Below are positions 7,063 to 16,153 of a DNA stretch of 38,082 nt, piece after piece. The notes under the pieces are model-generated. The model made no database searches and had not been told where the DNA came from. It saw only the letters and a list, made by a program, of their open reading frames with translations. The number at the start of each line of letters is the position of its first letter. The first letter of the stretch is position 1. The position numbers were made by a program, and so were the translations under genes. Origin of the DNA: Xanthobacter aminoxidans (GTDB lineage Bacteria > Pseudomonadota > Alphaproteobacteria > Rhizobiales > Xanthobacteraceae); contig NZ_JAMJXC010000031.1 in assembly GCF_023571765.1 (NCBI RefSeq), positions 1-38,082 on the forward strand. The letters are read 5' to 3'.

Positions 7063-9165
7063 CTAAACCCCGCCCGTGCGCGGCGTGCGCGGGCCTTCCG
7101 GCGCCTCGGCCTCCGCGGCGAACAGGCTCTTGCGGTCGAGGTTCGGGCTGTAGTGCGGGTCCACCAGCGTGGCGGTGTGCCAGATGGCTTCCATGCGCGC
7201 CCGCTGCGCCTTCAGCCGCGCCCGGTGCTCCCGCGAGCGCTTCTTGCCGCGCGAGGCGGATTCGTAGTGGAGGAGGGTGGCGAAGGGCGTCCACACCACC
7301 TCAAAGCCCGCCCGCCGCGCCCGCAGGCACAAATCGATGTCGTTGCAATCCTCGGCGAAGCGCACCGCATCCAGCGGGCCGATGGCGTCCCACACGTCGC
7401 GGCGGATGAGGAGGCAGGCGGCGGTGACGGCCGAGAGGTTCTGCCGCACGCGCAGGCGATCCTCATAGCCCGGCGCATCGGCGGCACTGTGGGCGAACCA
7501 GTGGTCCGCATAGCGAAACAGCCCGGCAATCACGCCCGCGTGCTGGATGGTGCGATCCGGAAACAGCAGCTTCGCCCCCACCACGCCCGCGCCGGGGAGG
7601 GAGGCGAGGGCGACCATCTCGTCCAGCCAGTCCGCCTCGATCACCTCCACGTCGTTGTTGAGCAGGAGGATCATCTCGCCTTGCGCCGCATCGACGCCAA
7701 GGTTGCAGATGCGGGGGAAGTTGAAGTCGCCGTCGTCCCGCACCACCTGCGTCGCCGGCCACAGGGCCTTGATCTCCTCGAACAAAGCGAAGGTCGCCGG
7801 CTCCACCGAGCCGTTGTCCACGATGATGATCTCGAACGCGCGGTAGGCCGTGCGCGCGATGAGCGAGCGCAGCGCCACGGCGAGCAGCGCCGCACGGTCG
7901 CGGGTGGGCACGACGATGGAGACGAGCGGGGCCGTCGCGGGCGTGGGATAGAGCGGGCGCAGGTGACGGCCGATGATGTCTACCCCGACACCGCGCAGCC
8001 GGGCGAGGGCGGCGGCCGCCGCCTCGATCTCCTCCGGCGCGAAGCCGGGCGGATGGCCCTTCAGCCCCACCGCCACCCGGGGCACATGGCGGATGCGGGC
8101 GTCGGGCAATGCGGAGGCGTGGCGCAGCAAAAGGTCGAACACGGCGGCCGGCCCGGCGGCGGGATCGAGGCCGAGGTGCAAAGCGTCGGCGCGGGGCAAG
8201 GCGGCGAAGTGCCTGACATAACCCGAGGACTCCATCAGATGCCGGTTGAAGGCCGGGTGATAGACGCCCTGGAGCGGCGCGCCGACGTCCTCCAGCCGCT
8301 CCTCGTCGGCATAGGCGAGGGCGCAGTCGGGGTGCTGCGCGAACGCGTCGCGGATCAGCGCCACCGCGTCCCGCGTCGGCTGCGCGCCGGCATCGAGAAA
8401 CAGCACCAGCCTGCCCTCGGCCGCAGCCAGCGCGGCGGCGCGGCGCTGGGTGGGGCCGCCCTCCGCCGTCACCACGCGCGCGCCGGTGGCGGCTTGCACG
8501 AGGGCGGGCGGCGCATCGGGCGGGAGAGCCACCACCCACTCGAACGTGCGGTCGGTCTGCGCGGCGAGGGCGGCGGCGCAGGCGGAAAGATCCGCTGCGC
8601 TTGCGCTGCCGCCATCGGTGAGCAGGCTCAGCCGGGGCGCGGCGCCGGGCGCGGGCACCTCGGCGAAGTCGCCGACGAAGCGGGCGCGGAAGGCGCGGTA
8701 ACGCGCCGCCTCGGCCCGGCGGCGGGCGGGCGCGGCGGAGACGAGGGCATTCAGCGCCCCGCGCAGGGTGCGGGCGGCAACGCCCGCCGCCTTCCAGCGG
8801 CGCGGCAGGCCGAGGCCTTCGAACCGGCCGTTGGCGAAGGCGTGCAGCTTCAGCGCCACCTTGTGGACGGGGTAATAGCCGAGCCGGAAATCGGCGGGCG
8901 CGCCCTCCACCTCGATCCGCGTCGCCCCGGCCGGCACCAGCGCCACCGTGGGCACGCCGGGCAGCAGCGTCTCGCCGTCGCCCCCGCCTGTTGTGGTGGC
9001 GAAGGTGAAGGGCAGGGGGGCGTCCATGCCCTCGCCCGCCAGCACGATGGCGAGAGCCCCCCGCCGCGCGCGCAGCCGCAGCACGGCGGGCAAAGCGAAG
9101 CCCGCGCGACCCGTCGCGGCCGGCGCGCTCTTCAGCCAGAGCGGGGGAATCTCGGTGTCGTGCAT
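7063..9165 (-). CDS. Large two-domain glycosyltransferase (GT2 family)
   Basis: Start chosen at ATG 9165 (700 aa); the frame continues upstream to 9345 but the extra residues look non-coding. The middle part (~240-420) resembles a degenerate GT2-like domain. The C-terminal part is a clear GT-A fold: PLVSIVVPTRDR, then IIIVDNGS, then LLLNNDVEV as the DXD-type nucleotide-sugar/metal motif, and an ED pair in RFAEDCNDIDLCLRARRAG. It probably transfers sugars in lipopolysaccharide or capsule assembly at the cytoplasmic face. No membrane helix is evident and no other polysaccharide genes are adjacent, so the acceptor is unknown. Confidence 0.82.
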   Translation of the reverse strand: MHDTEIPPLWLKSAPAATGRAGFALPAVLRLRARRGALAIVLAGEGMDAPLPFTFATTTGGGDGETLLPGVPTVALVPAGATRIEVEGAPADFRLGYYPVHKVALKLHAFANGRFEGLGLPRRWKAAGVAARTLRGALNALVSAAPARRRAEAARYRAFRARFVGDFAEVPAPGAAPRLSLLTDGGSASAADLSACAAALAAQTDRTFEWVVALPPDAPPALVQAATGARVVTAEGGPTQRRAAALAAAEGRLVLFLDAGAQPTRDAVALIRDAFAQHPDCALAYADEERLEDVGAPLQGVYHPAFNRHLMESSGYVRHFAALPRADALHLGLDPAAGPAAVFDLLLRHASALPDARIRHVPRVAVGLKGHPPGFAPEEIEAAAAALARLRGVGVDIIGRHLRPLYPTPATAPLVSIVVPTRDRAALLAVALRSLIARTAYRAFEIIIVDNGSVEPATFALFEEIKALWPATQVVRDDGDFNFPRICNLGVDAAQGEMILLLNNDVEVIEADWLDEMVALASLPGAGVVGAKLLFPDRTIQHAGVIAGLFRYADHWFAHSAADAPGYEDRLRVRQNLSAVTAACLLIRRDVWDAIGPLDAVRFAEDCNDIDLCLRARRAGFEVVWTPFATLLHYESASRGKKRSREHRARLKAQRARMEAIWHTATLVDPHYSPNLDRKSLFAAEAEAPEGPRTPRTGGV

Positions 9166-9409
9166 GCCTTGCGTATCGATGGGCGTCCGGATTGGCTGCC
9201 GCGTTGAAGCACCTATGTGCAAACGCGGCAAGCGGCCGGCCGGCGGCTTGCGAGTCTTCCGTCCCATTTCGGACCGGCTTCGCGCCTCGGCCGACTGGAA
9301 CGGAGCGCAGCGCAGTGGAAGGAGAGCCGTGGCCCAGCGCGACATGTCGCCGAAGGCGGCTCAATTTGGCAGGTTCGGCCAGCGCGTGCCGGCTTCGCCG
9401 ACCTTTTCC

Positions 9410-9456
9410 CTGGACCCCGGATCGGCGCTCCACCTGCGGTGTCGCTTGTCCGGGGA
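9410..9456. repeat. 'GGACCCCGG' family repeat, copy B1
   Basis: This element starts CTGGACCCCGGATCGGCGCT and ends CGCTTGTCCGGGG. It matches the reverse complement of 29155-29190. It is the only structured item in the 378-bp gap 9166-9543 between the divergent glycosyltransferase and glutathione reductase genes. I see no other gene in that gap. Confidence 0.7.
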
Positions 9457-9543
9457 GGCCGGCCCACGGCGAGTTTGCTTGACGCCCCGGCGAGGCTCCT
9501 TCAAGTCACCGGCCACGCATCGGGATCTGGCGGGAGCCAACAC

Positions 9544-10905
9544 ATGACACAGCGCGAGGTGGACCTGTTCGTGATCGGCGGCGGCTCGGGGGGCGTGCGC
9601 GCCGGCCGCATCGCGGCCCAGCACGGCGCCAAGGTGATGATGGCGGAGGAATACCGCATGGGCGGCACCTGCGTCATCCGCGGCTGCGTGCCCAAGAAGC
9701 TGTTCGTCTATGCCGGCCGCTACGCCCACGACATCGACGACATGGCCGGCTTCGGCTGGCGGGTGAGCGCGCCCGAGTTCGACTGGCTGACGCTGGTGGC
9801 CAACAAGGACAAGGAAATCGCCCGGCTCGAAGGCATCTACAAGCGCAATGCCGAGGCCGCCGGGGTGGAGATCGTCGCCTCCCGCGCGGTGGTGGCGGGG
9901 CCGAATCTGGTGCGCATCCTCGACACCGGCGAGGAGGTGATGGCGCGCCACATCCTGCTCGCCACCGGCGCCCATCCGGCGCTCGGGCCGCAGATTCCCG
10001 GCTGCGAGCTGGCCATCACCTCCAACGACGCGTTCAACCTCCGGGGCTTTCCCGACCGCATCCTGATCCAGGGCGCGGGCTACATCGCGGTGGAGTTCGC
10101 CGGCCTGTTCCGCGCGCTGGGCGCCGAGGTGACTTTGGTTTATCGCGGCGACAAGGTGCTGCGCGGCTTCGACATGGAACTGCGCGATCATCTGGAAACC
10201 GAGATGACCCGCGCCGGCATCAAGCTCGTCAGCGGCAAGACGCTGGCCTCCATCGAGGCCATCTCCGGCGGCAAGAAGGTGGTCCTCTCCGATGGTTCGG
10301 AGCTGGAGGTGGACGAGGTGATGCTCGCCATCGGCCGCATCCCCAGCACCCGCAACCTGGGCCTCGAAGGGGTGGGCGTGGCGCTCGACCCGCTGGGCGC
10401 GGTGATCGTGGACGCGCACAGCCGCACCAACGTGCCCTCCATCTATGCGGTGGGCGACATCACCAACCGCATCAACCTCACCCCCGTCGCCATCCGCGAG
10501 GGCCACGCCTTCGCCGATACGGTGTTCGGCAACACGCCGTGGACGGTGGACCATTCGCTGGTTGCCACCGCCGTCTTCTCCGAGCCGGAGATCGGCACCG
10601 TGGGCTGCACGGAAGAGGCGGCGCGGGCCGCCGGGCGGCCGGTGGATATCTACAAGACCACCTTCCGCCCGCTGAAGGCGACGCTCTCCGGCCGCGAGAC
10701 CCGCAATTTCATGAAGCTGATCGTGGATGGGGAGACCGACCGGGTGCTCGGCGTCCACATCATGGGCGAGGCGGCGGCCGAGATGATCCAGCTCGCCGGC
10801 GTGGCCATGGGGCTGAAGGCGACGAAGGCGGATTTCGACCGTACCGTCGCCGTGCATCCCACCGCTGCCGAGGAACTGGTGACGCTGCGCACGAAGGCGT
10901 CTTGA
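9544..10905 (+). CDS. gor: Glutathione-disulfide reductase
   Basis: Start at ATG 9544 with GGGAG at 9532-9536 (453 aa, normal for the family). Residues 8-17 carry the FAD-binding FVIGGGSGG motif. The redox-active disulfide is C43/C48 in GGTCVIRGCVPKK. The NADPH-binding fold starts at IQGAGYIAVEFAG. The C-terminal interface has the catalytic His-Glu pair in VAVHPTAAEE. The spacing and the IRGCVPKK context are those of glutathione reductase rather than lipoamide dehydrogenase. It maintains reduced glutathione in the cytoplasm, relevant to oxidative stress and, in methylotrophs, to glutathione-linked formaldehyde oxidation. It stands alone. Confidence 0.93.
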   Translation: MTQREVDLFVIGGGSGGVRAGRIAAQHGAKVMMAEEYRMGGTCVIRGCVPKKLFVYAGRYAHDIDDMAGFGWRVSAPEFDWLTLVANKDKEIARLEGIYKRNAEAAGVEIVASRAVVAGPNLVRILDTGEEVMARHILLATGAHPALGPQIPGCELAITSNDAFNLRGFPDRILIQGAGYIAVEFAGLFRALGAEVTLVYRGDKVLRGFDMELRDHLETEMTRAGIKLVSGKTLASIEAISGGKKVVLSDGSELEVDEVMLAIGRIPSTRNLGLEGVGVALDPLGAVIVDAHSRTNVPSIYAVGDITNRINLTPVAIREGHAFADTVFGNTPWTVDHSLVATAVFSEPEIGTVGCTEEAARAAGRPVDIYKTTFRPLKATLSGRETRNFMKLIVDGETDRVLGVHIMGEAAAEMIQLAGVAMGLKATKADFDRTVAVHPTAAEELVTLRTKAS

Positions 10906-10973
10906 GGGGGGAGGGGGTAGGGGCGGGGAGGCTGGCCTCACTGCCTTTGCGGCAAGGCGTCCTGCCTCTGTCA

Positions 10974-11085
10974 CCGTCATGCCCGGCCTTGTGCCGGGCA
11001 TCCACGTCGGGCCGATCGAGCGGGTGTCCCAGAATTGTTCCCGGCCGACCCACGTGGATGGCCGGGACAAGCCCGGCCATGACGG
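10974..11085. repeat. 112-bp double-hairpin element, copy A2
   Basis: Bounded by CCGTCAT (10974-10980) and ATGACGG (11079-11085). It has exactly the same length as A1 but the reverse orientation relative to A3, and shares interior sequence with A3 and A6. It lies between convergent gor and the SHOCT-protein gene. Confidence 0.8.
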
Positions 11086-11151
11086 CGGTAAGGGATGGGA
11101 GGACGCGGGGAGGGCGGGCGACGCCGGTGCGACGGCCGCCCGACGCTCACC

Positions 11152-12069
11152 TCACAGCCGGCTGAGCAGCTCGGCCTTCTTGGTGCTGAATTCCTGGTCG
11201 CTGAGGATACCCTTGGCGTGGAGATCGGCCAGCTTCTCGATGGCGGAGATGATCTCGCTCTGGCCCAGAGGCTGGGCGCCGCCATAGGTCTGCGGCTGCG
11301 GCGCGAAGGTCTGGGGCTGCGGCGCGGGCTCGTACACGGGCGCGGAGACAGGCGCCTGCGGCGCATAGGCCGGGGCCTGCGGCGCGCCGCTCACGATGGG
11401 CAGGCTGGAGACGAACACCGTGCCGTACTGGCTGGTGAAGGTCAGGCTTCCCGATCCGCCCTGCTGCTGGGAGAAGCCGCCGATCTGGTGGTCGAGGCTG
11501 TCATAGACCGTCACCTGCCCGTTGAGATCGATGGCGAGGCGGCGCGTGCCGGGGAAATAGGCGTAGCGCACCCCGTTCTGCGCGCCGGTGCTGGCCGGCT
11601 GGCCGAGATCGGCCGGCCACCAGTTGAAGCTGCCGGAGGCATCCGGCACGAACAGGCTGGGCTGGTTGCCGCCCATGTTCCCCCCGAAGCTGCCGCCCAT
11701 GTTGCCGCCGAACCCGCCGCCGCCGCTGGTCTGCCACTGGCCGCCGCTGGAATAGCCGCCGCCCTGGTTCTGCGACTGGAAGCTGCCGCTCTGGGTGAGG
11801 CCGGGCTGGCTGGCGACGAGGCTCGACAGCTCGCTGCACAGGCCGTCCACCCGGCCCTTGAGGTAGCTGTTGAACATGTCGGAGACCATGGTCATCCCGC
11901 CCGCCATCCATTGGCCGGAGCCGCCGAATTCGGGGTGGTTGAACTGGGCCATGGAGCCGTTGCCGGCGATCACCGAGTACAGCATGGAGGTGACGGCATC
12001 CGGGCTGAAGCCGGTGCGCTGGGAGATGGCGTTGATGGCCGCCTGGCCTTCGGGCGAGAGCTGGGGCAT
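11152..12069 (-). CDS. SHOCT-domain protein with Gly/Gln-rich middle
   Basis: A 305-residue protein from ATG 12069, with AGGAG upstream. Residues 1-90 are a helical domain (MPQLSPEGQAAINAISQRTG). Residues ~95-140 are a low-complexity Gly/Ser/Gln/Asn stretch containing two GGSFGGNMGG-like units. A beta-rich domain follows (~145-225), then a Pro/Gln/Ala linker. The C-terminal ~30 residues are a SHOCT motif (ISAIEKLADLHAKGILSDQE followed by FSTKKAELLSRL). SHOCT is a short oligomerisation module often attached to proteins of unrelated function. There is no signal peptide. Its activity is unknown. Confidence 0.78.
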   Translation of the reverse strand: MPQLSPEGQAAINAISQRTGFSPDAVTSMLYSVIAGNGSMAQFNHPEFGGSGQWMAGGMTMVSDMFNSYLKGRVDGLCSELSSLVASQPGLTQSGSFQSQNQGGGYSSGGQWQTSGGGGFGGNMGGSFGGNMGGNQPSLFVPDASGSFNWWPADLGQPASTGAQNGVRYAYFPGTRRLAIDLNGQVTVYDSLDHQIGGFSQQQGGSGSLTFTSQYGTVFVSSLPIVSGAPQAPAYAPQAPVSAPVYEPAPQPQTFAPQPQTYGGAQPLGQSEIISAIEKLADLHAKGILSDQEFSTKKAELLSRL

Positions 12070-12226
12070 GGGGGCTCCTGGGGTCGTGCGATCGGCAGGC
12101 GCGGAATGGCGCAGGCGTGTCGGCGTCGCGCGTGTTCTACCACGGCTCGCGGACAGTTCCCCGACACACTTGGGCGTGGCGGGCGCAGGGCAGCCCTGCG
12201 CGGGGCCGCACCCTCCCGCGCGGCGA

Positions 12227-13516
12227 CTAGTGCTGGTGGCCGAACAGCTTGCCCTTCTCCGCCCACAGCACGAACACCAGCGCCAGCGCGCCCAGCACCA
12301 GATAGCCCATGGCGAGGGGCAGCACGGTACCGTCGAAATGGCTGCCGACGATGAAGCCCAGCACGGCGGACAGCAGCGTCGTGAAGCCGCCGATGAAGGA
12401 GGAGGCGGTGCCCGCCACCGCGCCGAGGGGCTCCATGGCCATGGAATTGAAGTTCGGCACCGTGAGCGCGAACAGGAACTGCCCCGCCGCCACGAGCCCG
12501 CAGAACAGCACGAGCGGCGGTTTGCCGTCCCAGAAGATGCTGGAGGCCACCATCAGCCCGCCCGCCGCGATGAAGCCGAGGATGCCGCCATGGGACAGCC
12601 GCCGCATGCCGACCCGGTGCACGAGGCTGGCATTGAGGAAGGAGGCCACCGCCATGATGCCCGCCACCGCCGCGAAGGCGACGGGGAAGAGGTTGCCCAG
12701 GCGATAGACGTCGGTCTGGAACACCTGCGAGGCCGAGCCCACATAGGCCATCAGCGAGCCCATCATGAGCCCGATGGCCACCGCATAGCCCACCGAGCGG
12801 CGGGTGGTGAGGGTGAGCATCGCCGCCTTGCCGATGGAGCGCATCGAGAAGGGGATGCGGTATTCGGGATGCAGCGTCTCCGGCATCCTCAGGCCGAACC
12901 AGGCGAACAGCGCGAGTGCCAGCAGCAGCATGGCGACGAAGATGAGATGCCACGAGCCGAAGACGAGGATGAGGCTACCCAGCGCCGGCGCGATGATGGG
13001 CACGGTGAGGAACACCATCATGCTCAGCGACATGATCCGCGCCATGTCGCGCCCCTCGAAGCGGTCGCGCACGATGGCGATGGCCAGCACCCGGCCCGCC
13101 GCCGCGCCCATGCCCTGGATCAGCCGGGCAAGGATGAGCACGTCGAAGTCGCGGGTGAACAAGGCGATGAGGCTGCCCGCCGCATAGATCGCGAGGCCCG
13201 CGAACAGGATGGGGCGGCGCCCCAGCACGTCGGAGATGGGGCCATAGAAGAACTGCGCGCCGCCGATGCCGATGAGATAGGCGTAGACCATCACCTGGAC
13301 GTGATTGGGATTGTCCAGCGCGAAATCGGCCCGGATGGCGCCGAAGGCAGGCAGCAGATTGTCGATGGAAAAGGCGGTCATGCCCATGAGCAGGGCGATG
13401 AGCGCGACGAACTCCACCGCACCGGGACCGACCGAGCCGGGCTGCCCGGGCGCGGGACCGCGCGGACGCAGGGCAGTAGCAGGGGCTGGCGCCGGCGCGC
13501 GATGGGACTGTGACAT
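12227..13516 (-). CDS. Bcr/CflA-type MFS drug exporter
   Basis: Start chosen at ATG 13516 (429 aa), though the frame is open to 13675. A Pro/Ala-rich cytosolic N-terminus (~35 residues) is followed by twelve predicted transmembrane helices. The signature between helices 2 and 3 is FYGPISDVLGRRPILFAG (the G-x-L-[SA]-D-x-x-GRR motif), and RLIQGMGAAAGRVLAIAIVR is motif C-like for antiporters, as in the Bcr/CflA subfamily (DHA1). It is expected to expel small molecules by proton antiport. The gene is alone; no regulator is adjacent. A tandem repeat sits in its upstream region. Confidence 0.85.
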   Translation of the reverse strand: MSQSHRAPAPAPATALRPRGPAPGQPGSVGPGAVEFVALIALLMGMTAFSIDNLLPAFGAIRADFALDNPNHVQVMVYAYLIGIGGAQFFYGPISDVLGRRPILFAGLAIYAAGSLIALFTRDFDVLILARLIQGMGAAAGRVLAIAIVRDRFEGRDMARIMSLSMMVFLTVPIIAPALGSLILVFGSWHLIFVAMLLLALALFAWFGLRMPETLHPEYRIPFSMRSIGKAAMLTLTTRRSVGYAVAIGLMMGSLMAYVGSASQVFQTDVYRLGNLFPVAFAAVAGIMAVASFLNASLVHRVGMRRLSHGGILGFIAAGGLMVASSIFWDGKPPLVLFCGLVAAGQFLFALTVPNFNSMAMEPLGAVAGTASSFIGGFTTLLSAVLGFIVGSHFDGTVLPLAMGYLVLGALALVFVLWAEKGKLFGHQH

Positions 13517-13590
13517 GACAGGCTCGGGCGTTGGCGTGTCCCGCAACAGACACGAACATTCAGGACGGTGCCGGAGGGAACGGCAGACGC

Positions 13591-13651
13591 GCGCTGGCGC
13601 GCACGTCTCACGAGGCAAGGTGCGCTGGCGCGCACGTCTCACAAGGGAAGG
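13591..13651. repeat. Tandem 31-bp repeat (two copies)
   Basis: Two copies of a unit beginning GCGCTGGCGCGCACGTCTCA occupy 13591-13621 and 13622-13651, differing at two or three positions. Each unit contains the palindrome GCGCTGGCGCGC. They lie in the 427-bp gap 13517-13943 between the divergent exporter and DAHP synthase genes. I see no gene in that gap. Confidence 0.75.
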
Positions 13652-13813
13652 CGCGCGCAGGCGCAGTCCCCTCATAGGCGATGGGTGCGGCCAAGAGAAG
13701 GCTCGCAGAGAAGTCTTTGACGGACGGCCTGAGCGCCAGGGCAGGGTTCGAGGGGGGAAACGGCCCCTCCGGTCCCATCTCGCGGGGCGTCACGTCTGCG
13801 TTGCGCCGCATCC

Positions 13814-13842
13814 TTTCGGTGCGCACCTGCTTCGTGTATAAG
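13814..13842 (+). promoter_or_regulatory. Possible promoter of the DAHP synthase gene
   Basis: TATAAG at 13837-13842 is a fair -10 box, with TTTCGG at 13814-13819 as a poor -35 after 17 bp. This would give a leader of about 95 nt before ATG 13944. The evidence is only the hexamer match in very GC-rich DNA. Confidence 0.3.
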
Positions 13843-13943
13843 CCCGCGTTCCGATCCCGCGAACACAAGAGGAACGCCGGAGGCGCACCAGCGGGACGGA
13901 CCGGACCGGACAACCGGCCGGCCTTATGCAAATGGAGAGTCAA

Positions 13944-15380
13944 ATGGTGACCCGCCCGCAGTCCGCTCCCGTCCCTGGCGCCGAGGCTCCCCGCCGCGCC
14001 GAAGGCTGGCGTCCGGATAGCTGGCGATTTTATCCCGGCCTCCAGATGCCGTCTTATCCAGACAAGGCGCAGCTCGAGGAGGTCGAGAAGAAGCTCGCCT
14101 CCTACCCGCCGCTTGTGTTTGCAGGTGAGGCGCGCCGCCTGAAGGCCGAGATCGCCAAGGTCGCCCGCGGCGAAGCCTTCCTCTTGCAGGGCGGCGACTG
14201 CGCCGAGAGCTTCGACGAGCATTCGGCCGACAACATCCGCGATTTCTTCCGCGTCTTCCTGCAGATGGCGGTGGTGCTGACGTTCGCCGGCGGCTCGCCG
14301 GTGGTGAAGGTCGGCCGCATCGCCGGGCAGTTCGCCAAGCCCCGGTCCTCGGACACCGAGACCGAGAACGGCGTGACGCTGCCCAGCTACCGCGGCGACA
14401 TCATCAACGACATCGCCTTCACGGAAGCCGCCCGCATTCCGGACCCGCGCCGGCAGCTCGATGCCTACCGCCAGTCGGCGGCGACGCTCAACCTTCTGCG
14501 CGCCTTCGCCAACGGCGGCTATGCCAACCTCGCCAACGCCCATGCTTGGATGCTGGGGTTCGTGAAGGATTCGCCCCAGTCCTCGCGGTATCAGGAACTG
14601 GCGAACCGGATCACGGAGGCGCTGGACTTCATGCGCGCCTGCGGGATCGATCCCAAGAGCCATCCCGAGATGAGCTCGACGGATTTCTTCACGAGCCACG
14701 AGGCGCTCCTGCTTGGCTACGAACAGGCCCTGACCCGCGTCGATTCCACGTCGGGCGACTGGTACGCGACCTCCGGCCACCTGCTGTGGATCGGCGACCG
14801 CACCCGCCAGCCGGACCATGCGCATGTCGAGTACTTCCGCGGCATCCGCAACCCGATCGGCATCAAGTGCGGCCCCTCCATCTCCCCGGAGGGCCTCATC
14901 CGCCTGCTGGACATCCTCCAGCCGGACAATGAGGCGGGCCGCATCACGCTGATCTGCCGCTTCGGCGCCGACAAGGTGGGCGACTACCTGCCGGGCCTCA
15001 TCCGCGCGGTGGAGAAGGAAGGCCGCACCGTGGCGTGGTCGTGCGATCCCATGCACGGCAACACCATCAAGGCCGCCTCCGGCTACAAGACCCGCCCGTT
15101 CGAGCGGGTGCAGTCGGAGATCCGCTCCTTCTTCGACATCCATGCGGCCGAAGGCACCTTCGCCGGCGGCGTGCATCTGGAGATGACCGGCAAGAACGTC
15201 ACCGAATGCACCGGCGGCGCCCGCGCCATCTCGGACGAGGACCTGCGCGACCGCTACCACACCTACTGCGATCCGCGCCTCAACGCCGAGCAGGCCATCG
15301 AGACCGCTTTCCTGGTGGCCGAACTGCTCAAGCGCGAGCGCCTCGCCCGCGGCCGGCCGCAGGTCGAAGCCGCGGAGTGA
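13944..15380 (+). CDS. aroF: Class II 3-deoxy-7-phosphoheptulonate (DAHP) synthase
   Basis: Three in-frame ATGs cluster at 13926, 13932 and 13944. The last is chosen because GGAGAG (13934-13939) is correctly placed before it (478 aa). The enzyme condenses phosphoenolpyruvate and erythrose-4-phosphate, the first step of the shikimate pathway. The plant-type (class II) family is recognisable from QGGDCAESF (metal Cys), [29 protein letters not shown], the long [18 protein letters not shown] block, [10 protein letters not shown] (metal His), [15 protein letters not shown] (metal Glu) and YCDPRLN (metal Asp). The 3' end, including the stop codon, is copied 45 bp downstream, and a strong terminator follows. 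Confidence 0.93.
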   Translation: MVTRPQSAPVPGAEAPRRAEGWRPDSWRFYPGLQMPSYPDKAQLEEVEKKLASYPPLVFAGEARRLKAEIAKVARGEAFLLQGGDCAESFDEHSADNIRDFFRVFLQMAVVLTFAGGSPVVKVGRIAGQFAKPRSSDTETENGVTLPSYRGDIINDIAFTEAARIPDPRRQLDAYRQSAATLNLLRAFANGGYANLANAHAWMLGFVKDSPQSSRYQELANRITEALDFMRACGIDPKSHPEMSSTDFFTSHEALLLGYEQALTRVDSTSGDWYATSGHLLWIGDRTRQPDHAHVEYFRGIRNPIGIKCGPSISPEGLIRLLDILQPDNEAGRITLICRFGADKVGDYLPGLIRAVEKEGRTVAWSCDPMHGNTIKAASGYKTRPFERVQSEIRSFFDIHAAEGTFAGGVHLEMTGKNVTECTGGARAISDEDLRDRYHTYCDPRLNAEQAIETAFLVAELLKRERLARGRPQVEAAE

Positions 15381-15436
15381 TCCGCGGGTTCGACAAAACG
15401 CCACAAGGTGGAAGGCGCGGAGTGATCCGCGGGTTC
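15366..15436. repeat. Duplicated gene end of the DAHP synthase (45-bp period)
   Basis: The 26 bp at 15366-15391, which include the stop codon, recur at 15411-15436 with one mismatch (shared core CGCGGAGTGATCCGCGGGTT). Each copy contains the hairpin CCGCGGA-gtga-TCCGCGG or a close version, with TGA in the loop. Confidence 0.8.
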
Positions 15437-15458
15437 TTCCGACAGTGAAAATGAACGG

Positions 15459-15491
15459 ACGGCGGGCCTCGGCCCGCCGTTCTTCGTTTTG
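15459..15491 (+). terminator. Intrinsic terminator after the DAHP synthase
   Basis: ACGGCGGGC (15459-15467) pairs with GCCCGCCGT (15472-15480) around a CTCG tetraloop, followed by TCTTCGTTTT. It lies 79 bp after the stop, beyond the duplicated gene end. Confidence 0.85.
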
Positions 15492-15506
15492 GGGCCGCCC
15501 TACTGC

Positions 15507-15619
15507 CGTCATGGCCGGGCTTGTCCCGGCCATCCACGTGGCACGGCTGGGAATGAATGCCTGGCACGTGCGCCCGCTCGGGCCGACGTGGATACCCGGC
15601 ACAAGGCCGGGTATGACGA
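15507..15619. repeat. 112-bp double-hairpin element, copy A3
   Basis: CCGTCAT at 15507-15513 and ATGACGA at 15613-15619 bound this copy. Hairpins are TGGCCGGG-type (left) and ACCCGGC/GCCGGGT (right). The interior GACGTGGAT and GGGAAT segments match copies A2 and A6. It fills much of the gap 15381-15694. Confidence 0.8.
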
Positions 15620-15694
15620 TTGTGATGGCGGAAGCGCCTTTTGAATTTCCGAGCAAAAGCTAAGCTGTGCGCCCCCCGCCGGGAGCGACCCCCC

Positions 15695-16150
15695 ATGTAC
15701 CTCGCCGCCATCCTCGTGCTGATGCTGATCGCCCCGCTCGCGAGCATCCTTTTCGAGGTGCTGGCGGCGGGTGGGCCACTGGCACCACTGGTGCTGAAGT
15801 GGTTCGTGGTCTGGGGTGTCGGCGCGCGGCTGGGGCTTGCGGGCCTGAAGCAGGTGACGCAGCCGGCCTTCACGGCTGAGACCATCTTCGAGATCTCCGA
15901 TCCCAAGGCGCAGGTGATCGTGCAGGAGCTGGGCTTCGCCAACCTGACCTTCGGCCTCCTCGGCCTCCTCTCCCTCGCCTTTCCGTCCTTCCTCCTGCCC
16001 GCCGCGGTGGGCGGCGGGCTGTTCTATCTCCTCGCCGGGGTGAAGCACGCGCTGCGGGCGGGCAAGACCCGCACCGAAACCATCGCCATGGTCTCCGACC
16101 TCGCCATGGCATTGGTGCTGGCGGCGGCAGTGGTGCTGGGGCGGGGGTGA
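15695..16150 (+). CDS. DUF6790-type integral membrane protein
   Basis: Start chosen at ATG 15695 (GGGAG at 15681-15685), giving 151 residues; an upstream in-frame start would run into the repeat element. Four hydrophobic segments are visible (about 1-23, 28-50, 80-118 and 130-150). Between the second and third is a conserved soluble stretch (AETIFEISDPKAQVIVQELG followed by FANLTFG). That block is what I associate with DUF6790, an uncharacterised family. It converges on the nucleotidyltransferase gene with three bases between stops and has no obvious partner. Confidence 0.7.
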   Translation: MYLAAILVLMLIAPLASILFEVLAAGGPLAPLVLKWFVVWGVGARLGLAGLKQVTQPAFTAETIFEISDPKAQVIVQELGFANLTFGLLGLLSLAFPSFLLPAAVGGGLFYLLAGVKHALRAGKTRTETIAMVSDLAMALVLAAAVVLGRG

Positions 16151-16153
16151 GGG

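Noticed and set aside
9361-11070. Minus-strand 569-codon frame opposite gor
   Set aside because: His/Asp/Gly-rich antisense shadow of a clear flavoprotein gene.
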